Notes under the pieces: generated by a model
What the model saw: only the letters and a program-made list of their open reading frames with translations
Database searches by the model: none
What the model was told of the DNA's origin: nothing
Translations under genes and position numbers: made by a program
Part shown: piece after piece, positions 1-7,257 of the stretch
How the letters are laid out: each line of letters opens with the position of its first letter
Position numbering within the stretch: the stretch's first letter is position 1
From: JBBDRV01 sp040905285
GTDB lineage: Bacteria; Bacteroidota; Rhodothermia; Balneolales; Balneolaceae
Assembly: GCA_040905285.1 (NCBI GenBank)
Contig: JBBDRV010000083.1
Location: 1-8,140, forward strand
Direction of reading: 5' to 3'
Length of the DNA stretch: 8,140 bases

Positions 1-1
1 T

Positions 2-178
2 TTCGGGTCCGGTGTCAATTTTACGGCCGGCCTGCCTGTCATCCGCACGTCACCGGATCACGGCACCGGATTTGACATAGCCGGTAAAAACAGGGCATCG
101 GAAGAGTCTTTTGTCTCTGCATATGAATGTGCCGTTAATATGATCAAGAACAGGCGGAGAAAAAATGACGCAACCTGA
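2..178 (+). CDS. pdxA: 4-hydroxythreonine-4-phosphate dehydrogenase PdxA, C-terminal end (5' truncated by window edge)
   Basis: The first open frame, entered at base 2 and closed by TGA at 176-178, encodes the last 58 residues of PdxA. PdxA is the cytoplasmic NAD-dependent enzyme that oxidises 4-phosphohydroxy-L-threonine in the DXP-dependent pyridoxal phosphate pathway. The fragment shows the family's C-terminal signature: VNFTAGLPVIRTS followed by PDHGTGFDIAG, then the closing helix. N6 and R15 of the fragment match in sequence and spacing (nine residues apart) the substrate-binding N283 and R292 of E. coli PdxA. The metal-binding histidines lie upstream, outside the window. The protein ends in a basic tail (NRRRKNDAT). 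The stop codon lies 14 bases inside the next gene, so the two are translationally linked. The family call is firm; only the truncated length limits it. Confidence 0.93.
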   Translation, partial: FGSGVNFTAGLPVIRTSPDHGTGFDIAGKNRASEESFVSAYECAVNMIKNRRRKNDAT

Positions 179-962
179 CCAGGCGGAACACCGGCCCATT
201 TACAGCGTGCTTGCCCATATATACGATACCTTGATGAGTGATGTCGATTATGAGCTGTGGGCCGACTATGTCGATGAACTGATACAGATTCATGCCCCGG
301 GGGCCGAAAAATTACTCGAACTCGCCTGCGGAACAGGTTCCGTGGCGCTGTCTCTTGATGAACTCGGGTATTACGACATCACGGCTACTGATGCGTCTCC
401 TGCAATGATTGAAAAAGCCGGACAGAAAGGTGCCGAGGCCGGTTCTTCTGTTCTGTTTAAACCCCTTGATTTCCTGAATATCGACCTGGACGAAAAATTT
501 GACCTTGTTTTTCTCGTCTTTGACAGCATTAACTACCTGCATACCGAAGCTGACATTCTGAAGCTCCATGAACAGGTAAAAAAGGTGCTTAAGCCCGGCG
601 GTTATTTTATATTTGATTTCACCACACCCCGGAACTCCCGGCAGGCTGTCGGCTATCTCAATAATGAGGAAGGGATCAGCTCCGAGAATTATCGTTTTTT
701 CCGTACCAGCCGTTTCGATGCCGTAAACAATATGCATATCAATGAATTCGAAATAGAAAAGTTAGGCGCCGACAGGCGTACCGTGAAAGAAACCTTTGTA
801 GAAATTCACCGCCAAAAAATATACACTCTTGATCAGATGAAGGCGATCCTGAAAAAAACCGGATACAGGATGATCGACATGGTTGACGGATTTTCATTTG
901 ACCGGGCGGACAACAAAAGCCTGAGGATAACTATTGTATGTCAACATCAGAAAACAGGGTAA
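165..962 (+). CDS. Class I SAM-dependent methyltransferase, YqeM-like
   Basis: This 265-residue protein has the Rossmann-type methyltransferase fold. Motif I is ELACGTGS at residues 52-59, and the acidic residue that should bind the SAM ribose is D76 in TATDASP. A second acidic motif is LDF at 101-103, then FDLVFLVFDSINYL at 112-125, then VLKPGGYFIFDF at 141-152. The N-terminal YSVLAHIYDTLMSDVDYELW (residues 13-32) and the DSxNYL motif are typical of the YqeM-like group, whose substrate is generally unknown. No membrane segment or signal peptide is seen, so it is probably cytoplasmic. The ATG at 165 is chosen because GGAG at 156-159 sits five bases upstream and the family's N-terminal motif begins soon after. 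It overlaps pdxA by 14 bases and ftsE by 25. The fold is certain; the methyl acceptor (small molecule, RNA or protein) cannot be told from the sequence. Confidence 0.9.
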   Translation: MTQPDQAEHRPIYSVLAHIYDTLMSDVDYELWADYVDELIQIHAPGAEKLLELACGTGSVALSLDELGYYDITATDASPAMIEKAGQKGAEAGSSVLFKPLDFLNIDLDEKFDLVFLVFDSINYLHTEADILKLHEQVKKVLKPGGYFIFDFTTPRNSRQAVGYLNNEEGISSENYRFFRTSRFDAVNNMHINEFEIEKLGADRRTVKETFVEIHRQKIYTLDQMKAILKKTGYRMIDMVDGFSFDRADNKSLRITIVCQHQKTG

Positions 963-1621
963 TACAGCTGGACAATGTTTCGGTAATGTACGATTACCAC
1001 AAAGTACTGGACAACGTCAGCTTCTCACTTGACGTGGGGGAGTTCTGCTACCTGATCGGTAAAACGGGTGCGGGGAAAAGCTCTTTTCTGAAACTGCTGT
1101 ACAGGGATCTCAAACCGGATGACGGATCCATCACTGTTGCCGGTTATCCCGTTTCGGACCTGCGTGACAAAGACGTTCCCTATCTCAGGCGCAGGCTGGG
1201 AATTGTTTTTCAGGATTTTCAGCTTCTTCCGGACCGCAATATCTTTGAGAATGTTGCTTTTGCACTGGAAGTAACCGGCCAGCGAAAGAGGTTTATCAAA
1301 AAAAGAGTCCTGGAAGTTCTGGGGATGGTGGGGCTGAGCCACAAGAGAAAAGCCATGCCTACCGACCTTTCAGGGGGTGAGCAGCAGCGTATTGTGATCG
1401 CGCGGGCTCTGGCGGGAGAACCCCGGATCATGCTTGCAGATGAACCTACGGGCAATCTGGATCCGGAAGCATCCAGATCCATCATGGATCTGCTGAAACA
1501 GATTAACAACAGGGGAATGACGGTACTGATGGTTACCCACGATTACAACACCGTAAAGGATTTTCCAAACAGGACTGTGGAGGTGGCCAACGGCAAACTC
1601 AGGGAAGTAAAATTGATCTGA
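938..1621 (+). CDS. ftsE: Cell division ATP-binding protein FtsE (ABC transporter-type ATPase)
   Basis: This 227-residue protein has a complete ABC ATPase domain: Walker A GKTGAGKSS at 41-49, Q-loop Q92 in FQDFQLLPDR, signature LSGGEQQ at 144-150, Walker B IMLADEP at 164-170 with catalytic E169, D-loop NLD at 173-175, and switch histidine H201. In the known FtsEX complex, FtsE works under the inner membrane with the membrane protein FtsX and uses ATP to activate periplasmic peptidoglycan hydrolases at the septum. FQDFQLLPDRNIFENVAFAL and the length fit FtsE better than the related LolD, MacB or lipoprotein exporters. The start at 938 has GAGG at 923-926, a slightly long spacing of 11 bases, and the conserved fold starts at residue 8. 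It overlaps the methyltransferase gene by 25 bases. No ftsX is present; the next gene downstream is convergent. Another small ABC ATPase of the same family is the main alternative. Confidence 0.88.
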   Translation: MSTSENRVIQLDNVSVMYDYHKVLDNVSFSLDVGEFCYLIGKTGAGKSSFLKLLYRDLKPDDGSITVAGYPVSDLRDKDVPYLRRRLGIVFQDFQLLPDRNIFENVAFALEVTGQRKRFIKKRVLEVLGMVGLSHKRKAMPTDLSGGEQQRIVIARALAGEPRIMLADEPTGNLDPEASRSIMDLLKQINNRGMTVLMVTHDYNTVKDFPNRTVEVANGKLREVKLI

Positions 1622-1661
1622 AGGATTCTCTGAAGGGTTTCAAATAATGAAGTGCATAAAA

Positions 1662-1733
1662 GGGGTATAAAAATAAAGAAGTCCGGCTGTCAACCAGACT
1701 TCTCTGCTACGTTGGCTTTTTCGGGGTATAAAA
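1662..1733. repeat. 11-bp direct repeat pair GGGGTATAAAA
   Basis: GGGGTATAAAA occurs at 1662-1672 and again at 1723-1733, 61 bases apart, on either side of the recD terminator stem. The second copy is also the left arm of the inverted repeat at 1722-1775, so either copy could pair with the same right arm. The function is unknown. It may be a duplicated fragment, alternative RNA pairing or chance. Confidence 0.6.
1664..1703 (-). terminator. Rho-independent terminator of the recCBD operon
   Basis: Read on the minus strand, AGAAGTCTGG (1703-1694) pairs with CCGGACTTCT (1686-1677). This gives a 10-bp stem with one U-G wobble and a seven-base loop. It is followed directly by the U-rich tail TTATTTTTATA (1676-1666). 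The stem lies about 120 bases after the recD stop codon. On the plus strand the same stem has an A-C mismatch and is not followed directly by a T-run, the nearest being 13 bases on. It is therefore assigned to the minus strand and is a weak candidate for ending the ftsE transcript. Confidence 0.75.
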
Positions 1734-1775
1734 GAACAGCAACAAATATGCCATTCATTTTTATTTTACACCCCG
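1722..1775 (-). repeat. 12-bp inverted repeat with a 30-base loop, downstream of recD
   Basis: CGGGGTATAAAA at 1722-1733 and TTTTACACCCCG at 1764-1775 are complementary at 11 of 12 positions. The single odd pair is A-C in plus-strand RNA but G-U in minus-strand RNA, so the full 12-bp stem forms only in the recD 3' untranslated region. No U-run follows it on either strand, so it is not a standard terminator. It may stabilise the 3' end of the recCBD messenger or mark a small repeat element; neither can be shown here. Confidence 0.6.
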
Positions 1776-1820
1776 GAAGAGTCATTGTTCCTGTTTTTCT
1801 CAAAAAAACGGCCGCACCTG

Positions 1821-3662
1821 TCAGCTGTTCCCGTACAGTTTTGCACAGAGTCCGGTAAATCGCACCGTTTTTCTTCCCGCTGCCTTTTTAAACAGATCGC
1901 GGTTGCCATAAACGGCAAAACGTTTACTTGCCCTTGTCACGGCAGTATAGATCAGCTCTCTGGTAAGGACCGGGGTATCCTGTTCCGGCAATAACAAATT
2001 CACCTCGTCAAATTCCGATCCCTGGCTCTTATGGACAGTGATCAAATAGGCCGGCTCATAGTTTCTAAGCCGGTGAGCCGCCACTTTTTTGCCTTCACCT
2101 TTTGCTCCGGAAAAGAGCACGCAGAAAGATCCCGGACCGGATCGGACACATACACCAAGATCGCCGTTATATATGCCAAGGGAATAGTCATTGCGGGTTA
2201 CCAGGACCGGCCGGCCATGATACCACCCGCCGGCCGGACGAATCAGGCGTCGTTTCAACAGGTACTCTTCAATTCGCCGGTTCAGGGACTCTGTCCCGAA
2301 CCCGCCCCTTCTCAGGGCACCAAGCCATATTTCCCGGGTCCGGTAATGTAAAAGCCCGGCACCGGTCAAACCGGAGCCGTTCTCCAGGGAAGTTGCACAG
2401 GCATCAAAAAGGGTTGCAAGATCCTCTTTTCCGTAGGAGAATTCCTGAAATGAGAGATCCGGATAACTGTCACTGGTGAGAATCCTGGAAACGGCATCCT
2501 CCTCTCCGCTGTTTACAGCATCGGCAAGAACCGCTATTCCGCTTTCAAAGCCGAATCGGTAGCTTTCAGTCAAATAGACGATTGCATCGTCCAGGCCCTG
2601 CTGCCGTGCACTCACCGGAATTTCTGCAGCCCCGGCCCCGCAGGAAGACAGGTAGCCGGCAGTCTTCCGGTTAAAACTGTTTTCTTTTTTTTGACAGATG
2701 TCCCCGAGTACAGATCCCGCCTCAACCGAAGAGAGCTGATTTTTATCACCGAGAAGGACAAGCCGGGTATTCTCTCCCGTATGCCGTAACAGACGGGCCG
2801 TCATGGAAAGATCGACCATAGAGGCTTCATCGATTATGATAAGATCGTAAGGCAGGAGTTTTCTGTACGGCGGTGGCAGCAGGCCGTTCTCCTGCGTGTC
2901 TCTCAGAAGCCTGTGTATTGTCATGGCCTCATCAGGCATGTGTTCGTTCAGATCTTTTTTTCCGGAGGATCCGCACATATAATCTTCAATGGACTGGCTC
3001 ATCTTCGCCGCCGCTTTACCTGTAGGGGCAGCCAGCGCAATCCGAAGCGGTTTATGTGACAAAGACTGAAGCAGACGAATAATACGGGCAACAGTCGTTG
3101 TCTTGCCTGTACCCGGTCCGCCGGATATGATCAGCAGCTGATTTCGCAGTGCAAGAGCCGCAGCTGACTTTTGCCAGTCTGTCTTTTCGTCCGGGGAGTC
3201 TCCAAAAAGATCTACCAGGAACCGGGTCGACTCTTCCCGGTTACCGTCATCAAAAAAAGTGGAAGCCATCCGGTTGAGATAACCGGCCACGGCCGTTTCC
3301 TCTGCATGATACTTCCTGATAAAAAGACGTGCCTCTTCAAGCAGAAACGGAGTCACCTGATGTTCCGTACCGATAGCCGGATGCTTCAGCAGACTGTCCG
3401 GGTCCGTCGACAGATGTTCCGGAACGGTCGCCTCTTCCAGGTCGAGTAAAAGCAGCCAGTCATCTTTGGATTTGTCAACAGGCAGGCAGGTATGGCCCGC
3501 CCCGGCAAACAGACTGACGAACAGGATGGCCGCAGCCACCCCTTCCGGAAGTTTTCCGTACTCACTAGTTAAAAAAGATAGCAGCTCTTTTTCATAGACT
3601 CCTATCCATCCGTCGTTTATACCATTTTGTATCCATACAGGAAGTGGATCAGGCCGATTCAT
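1821..3662 (-). CDS. recD: Exodeoxyribonuclease V subunit alpha, RecD (5'-3' helicase)
   Basis: This 613-residue SF1B helicase is close to the roughly 608 residues of E. coli RecD. The N-terminal part, which in the known structure contacts RecC, carries SLFAGAGHTCLPVD at 50-63. Helicase motifs follow in order: Walker A GGPGTGKTTT (181-190), Ia-like AAPTGKAA (211-218), Walker B DEASMVD (279-285), motif III GDKNQLSSVEAGSVLGD (305-321), motif IV TESYRF (365-370), the RecD hallmark VTRNDYSLGIYNGDLGV (488-504), motif V TVHKSQGSEFDEV (542-554) and motif VI YTAVTRAS (572-579). Within RecBCD it is the fast motor on the 5'-ended strand and regulates the nuclease. Residues 322-362, between motifs III and IV, are variable and include an A8 codon tract (2685-2692). 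The start overlaps the recB end by 14 bases. Its own ribosome site is weak (GGAAG only two bases upstream), so translation probably depends on coupling. The N-terminal segment argues against the stand-alone RecD2 type. Confidence 0.96.
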   Translation of the reverse strand: MNRPDPLPVWIQNGINDGWIGVYEKELLSFLTSEYGKLPEGVAAAILFVSLFAGAGHTCLPVDKSKDDWLLLLDLEEATVPEHLSTDPDSLLKHPAIGTEHQVTPFLLEEARLFIRKYHAEETAVAGYLNRMASTFFDDGNREESTRFLVDLFGDSPDEKTDWQKSAAALALRNQLLIISGGPGTGKTTTVARIIRLLQSLSHKPLRIALAAPTGKAAAKMSQSIEDYMCGSSGKKDLNEHMPDEAMTIHRLLRDTQENGLLPPPYRKLLPYDLIIIDEASMVDLSMTARLLRHTGENTRLVLLGDKNQLSSVEAGSVLGDICQKKENSFNRKTAGYLSSCGAGAAEIPVSARQQGLDDAIVYLTESYRFGFESGIAVLADAVNSGEEDAVSRILTSDSYPDLSFQEFSYGKEDLATLFDACATSLENGSGLTGAGLLHYRTREIWLGALRRGGFGTESLNRRIEEYLLKRRLIRPAGGWYHGRPVLVTRNDYSLGIYNGDLGVCVRSGPGSFCVLFSGAKGEGKKVAAHRLRNYEPAYLITVHKSQGSEFDEVNLLLPEQDTPVLTRELIYTAVTRASKRFAVYGNRDLFKKAAGRKTVRFTGLCAKLYGNS

Positions 3663-6600
3663 TTCTTCCGCTCATTTTTCTGCTCAGTATTTTTTCCAGC
3701 TCGGTTATGGTTCCCTTACAGGGTTTGTCAAAATAAATCCCTGAGGCCGTCCCCGCCTTCATCCCCCTGACAAACAGGTAGAAGACGCCGCCGAATTCAG
3801 ATTCATAGTCAAAAGAGGGGCGCCTGTCTTCCATGAACTTTTTAAATGCGGTGGTATACAGGTGATATTGAATATCGTAACCGGCAGCAGCCATTTCCGC
3901 ACGGAGTACCTCGTCCCGGTAATCCTGCAAGGCATCGCCAAGGTAGTTGGATTTATAGTCAAGGATATAGTAAATGCCTTTCTGGCGAACAATCAGGTCC
4001 ACGAATCCGGTCATGTATCCCTGCAGTTTTTTCTTCGGCAGACCGTCCGTACTTTCTCCCCCGATAACCGATCTGACGTTTTCCAGTTCAGGCTCCGCAA
4101 CCGGGAAGCAGAACTCCATTTCCTTTAAGAGAGAACCGGGACCTGCATTCCGGAGCTCCAGATGTCCGTAGTCGGCCCGGACAACGTCCGCTATCATTTT
4201 CTTCAGAACGGGTATCCATTTACGGTCAAAACCATAGTCACCGATTAGCTCCTCAATAATCCCTCCGTGAGGCTGCGAATCCCGGAAATCCATGGCGGGA
4301 TGTTCAAAAAGCCTGTGAATAAAGGTTCCTGCCGTTTTTCCCCTGGGGAAATGAAAGATATCGGCCGGACCATCATCCCTTCTGCCGGATGCATAATCTG
4401 CAAAATCCTCCAGATACTGCTCATAGTCAGGCTCTGATGCAACCGTTTTATGATCCATCAATGACGAGAAACTGTGCAGACGCCGGTTAATACCGGGATT
4501 TTTTTTCCCTTCATATGTTTGGCATGAGAGCTTTCCGGCTCCCTCGTCTGAGAACAGGGATTCGCCTTCCGACTCTTCTTCTTCAAGTTCATCATAAGAG
4601 ATCAAGCCGGGATTCTCATCAGCCAGCTTTTTCAGGCGCATTTTAAAATCGGTTGCCGTCGGACCGTTTTTACCGCCGGCCTTTATTTTATCCCTGATAA
4701 ATTTTTTCACTTCCTCTTTCCCGAAAAGAAGGGCGCCAAGACCCGACAGGTTCCCGGCTGACGTGGTGCCCCAGAAAATCCTGCATTCATATTTCGCTCT
4801 CGTAACCGCCACATAGGTTTTGCGAACTTCTTCCGAAACTTCCTCAAACCGGGCCTGATGTTCAGCTTTACGTCGTCTGGCCGTTCTTTCCTGTTCCAGG
4901 CTGACAATCAAATCGAAAGGATCCTCCTCCGCGTGATAAGTCTCGACGGGTTTTCCTCTTTTTGATTGATTCCGTACCGACCACAGAGCCGGGCAAAAAA
5001 CAACGGGGAACTCCAGTCCCTTGCTGTTATGGACAGTGACGATCTTTACCAGGTTCTCATCGCTTTCGAGACGCAGCGTCTCTTCCTCATCGGCAGAAGC
5101 GCCGGCCATCTTTCGCCTGAACCAGCGCAACAGTGCGGGGGGATCAAGCCTGTACTCCTGTTCAGCATAAGCTGCCAGTTCCGTAAGCTGGAAAAGATTG
5201 GTTATCAGCCGGTCACCGTCCTGCTGTCTGGACAACTGTTCCAGTGCATTCATCTCAAAAAACAATTTTCTCATCATCGGATAGCAGCCCGCCTGGAACC
5301 AGCGATCATTCAGTTCCAGCAGTTTTTCAGTAAAAGATAAAAGTGACGATTCACTGTTTTGCACGTCAAGCATCGAAGACAGGCGGTTCCCGAAAAAGCC
5401 GGAAGCAAGCGCTGTGTACAGGTTGCCCGTATCGGCGGGATCCAGAATTGCAGTGAAGATCTGTTCCATTCTTTCAGCTTCACGACTCTCAAAAACCTTT
5501 TCCCTTGAATAGGTGACGGCAGCCACACCGTATTTCTTCAAAAGAGTCTTGATAATCTCCGCATCCTTATGGGAATGAATGATTACTGCGATATCTCCGG
5601 CTGCCAGTTTGCGCTCTCTGCCACGGGAATTCTCATCGGGCAGTGTTATTTTCCCTTCTCCGCCTTCTTTAACCATCTTCATTATCTGTCGCGCAGCCTT
5701 GCTGAAAATGGCCGACCGGAGACCGGCTTTGGTACCATCGCCATCCTGATGAAAAATCCTGAAAGGAATAACCGGTTTTTCGTTCTTCAGAAAGGCGCTG
5801 TCAGAACAGCTGTTGCCGGCGCCAATTTTATGGTAGGTTATTTTGTCCTCAAGGAACGGTGTCTGGTGATCCGGCCGGAATAGTGCATTAACCGCTTTGA
5901 TCAGCCCGGGTGTACTTCTGTAGTTTTTCAGAAGTGTATACCGGCTGTCGCCGTCCACGGCCGTTCGCGCCCTCAGGTAGGCGTACAGGTCCGCTCCACG
6001 GAATGCATAGATCGCCTGCTTGGGATCTCCTATCAACATCAGGGATGAACCCTGCGGCCGGGGTTCAGAATAAATCCGGTCCAGGATACGGTACTGGACC
6101 GGATCGGTATCCTGGAATTCATCAACAAGGGCATACGGATAGCTCCTTCGAAGGCGTTCAGCAAGTACAGGTCCGATTCCAGGCGATGCAAGGGCCTTGT
6201 CCAGACCGGCAAGAAGATCATCGTAGGATAATGTCGATGAATCCAGACCTTTTTCACGCCTGAGTTCCAGGATGTCCTCTGCAGCTTTTTCCAGAAACCA
6301 TGCTTTAACCGCCGGAATACGCTCAAGGTGGCGTGAATACTCTTCGCAGCATTTAAAAAACATGTGTTCCGGCAGCCTGCTGCAACCGTTCTTCAGATTA
6401 TTCCTGAAATAGGAGGGTAAAAAATATTTCAGCTGTTTAAAGCTGTCCTTCCCGCTTCTTATGTCCTCTGACAGGAAAGAATCCATCTTCGCAACCCGCC
6501 CCGCCAGGTGTCTTCCGTTAATGCCGTTCACCCCGCATTCACTTAGCTGATACAGGATTTGCTCACGCTCTTCACACCACATTGCAGCAAGTTCTCTTTT

Positions 6601-7257
6601 CAGGTCCAGGAGCTGCTGCATACATTTGAGCGGCTCACATTCTTCTGACGTCTCCTGTACGGCTGCCGGCTGCCGGATTACCGGCATCAGCGTATTCAAC
6701 AGTTCAGCCGGGTCTGCGCCGAACTCCATCGCTTTCGTGATTAAACAGTTTCCGGCTTCTGAACCACTGTAGCGATGAACAAAACTGCGCCAGAAATCTT
6801 CTGCTGATTCAAGAAGCAGGGGGTCTTCCTGAATAACCTCCATATCAAACGGAACCCCGGTCATCAGAGATTCCTCACGCAGCACCTGCCGGCAGTAGCC
6901 GTGGATGGTATAGATTCTGGCTTCATCAAAGTTACGGACAGACTCCCTCAGGATATCCGATGCTTCTTCATCCCCCCCGCAAAACAGTACCAGCGCCTCC
7001 AAAAAAGGGTCCCCGTGCGTACGGCCGGACTCGAGCGCCCGGAGCGATTCTCTCAAACGTTTAAGAATCCTTTCTTTCAATTCTTTGGTCGCCATGCGGG
7101 TAAAGGTAATAACAAGCAGGTTTCCAAGGGGAACCCTCTTCTCAAGAAGCAGACGAATGTAAAGTCCGGTAATTGTATATGTTTTACCGGTGCCGGCACT
7201 TGCCTCAATAATCATCCGGGGACTCAGCGGAGAATCAAAAATTGAAAAACTATTCAT
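3649..7257 (-). CDS. recB: Exodeoxyribonuclease V subunit beta, RecB (3'-5' helicase and nuclease)
   Basis: This 1202-residue protein matches RecB (1180 residues in E. coli) throughout. The UvrD-type SF1A helicase part shows Walker A EASAGTGKTYT (18-28), motif Ia VITFTRMATKELKERI (49-64), IYTIHGYCRQVL (115-126), motif II LVDEFQDTDPVQYRIL (377-392), motif III LIGDPKQAIYAFRGAD (408-423), motif IV LLKNYRST (442-449), motif V VTVHNSKGLEFPVVF (740-754) and motif VI TYVAVTRAK (814-822). An acidic linker (about 888-905) leads to the nuclease domain: H981 in GTFIHRLFE, D1087 in GFVDLIV, then D1100 and K1102 in DYKSNYLG, and finally YDIQYHLYTTAF (1127-1138). These match E. coli H956, D1067, D1080 and K1082, with the same 13-residue D-to-D spacing, so the nuclease should be active. 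RecB unwinds from the 3' end, cuts both strands and loads RecA. Its ATG overlaps the recC stop (ATGA). The domain layout and nuclease signature fit RecB rather than AddA, and both neighbours agree. Confidence 0.97.
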   Translation of the reverse strand: MNSFSIFDSPLSPRMIIEASAGTGKTYTITGLYIRLLLEKRVPLGNLLVITFTRMATKELKERILKRLRESLRALESGRTHGDPFLEALVLFCGGDEEASDILRESVRNFDEARIYTIHGYCRQVLREESLMTGVPFDMEVIQEDPLLLESAEDFWRSFVHRYSGSEAGNCLITKAMEFGADPAELLNTLMPVIRQPAAVQETSEECEPLKCMQQLLDLKRELAAMWCEEREQILYQLSECGVNGINGRHLAGRVAKMDSFLSEDIRSGKDSFKQLKYFLPSYFRNNLKNGCSRLPEHMFFKCCEEYSRHLERIPAVKAWFLEKAAEDILELRREKGLDSSTLSYDDLLAGLDKALASPGIGPVLAERLRRSYPYALVDEFQDTDPVQYRILDRIYSEPRPQGSSLMLIGDPKQAIYAFRGADLYAYLRARTAVDGDSRYTLLKNYRSTPGLIKAVNALFRPDHQTPFLEDKITYHKIGAGNSCSDSAFLKNEKPVIPFRIFHQDGDGTKAGLRSAIFSKAARQIMKMVKEGGEGKITLPDENSRGRERKLAAGDIAVIIHSHKDAEIIKTLLKKYGVAAVTYSREKVFESREAERMEQIFTAILDPADTGNLYTALASGFFGNRLSSMLDVQNSESSLLSFTEKLLELNDRWFQAGCYPMMRKLFFEMNALEQLSRQQDGDRLITNLFQLTELAAYAEQEYRLDPPALLRWFRRKMAGASADEEETLRLESDENLVKIVTVHNSKGLEFPVVFCPALWSVRNQSKRGKPVETYHAEEDPFDLIVSLEQERTARRRKAEHQARFEEVSEEVRKTYVAVTRAKYECRIFWGTTSAGNLSGLGALLFGKEEVKKFIRDKIKAGGKNGPTATDFKMRLKKLADENPGLISYDELEEEESEGESLFSDEGAGKLSCQTYEGKKNPGINRRLHSFSSLMDHKTVASEPDYEQYLEDFADYASGRRDDGPADIFHFPRGKTAGTFIHRLFEHPAMDFRDSQPHGGIIEELIGDYGFDRKWIPVLKKMIADVVRADYGHLELRNAGPGSLLKEMEFCFPVAEPELENVRSVIGGESTDGLPKKKLQGYMTGFVDLIVRQKGIYYILDYKSNYLGDALQDYRDEVLRAEMAAAGYDIQYHLYTTAFKKFMEDRRPSFDYESEFGGVFYLFVRGMKAGTASGIYFDKPCKGTITELEKILSRKMSGRNESA

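Noticed and set aside
1802..1820. GCGGCCG followed by T7 on the minus strand just after the recD stop, resembling a terminator
   Set aside because: The GC-rich part is a short palindrome with no room for a loop, and no upstream arm in the recD end pairs with it. The stem at 1677-1703 is a far better terminator.
1652..1858. A 68-codon plus-strand open frame in the ftsE-recD intergenic region
   Set aside because: It has no recognisable motif, runs through the terminator hairpin and both repeat arms, and enters the recD coding region in antisense. It has no good ribosome site and is most likely a chance frame.
4707..5528. Several open frames of 65-125 codons on either strand inside recB, for example 4707-4907, 4966-5340 and 5310-5528
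   Set aside because: They lie wholly within a gene whose motifs are intact from end to end, and their translations show no family features. They are products of the codon composition.
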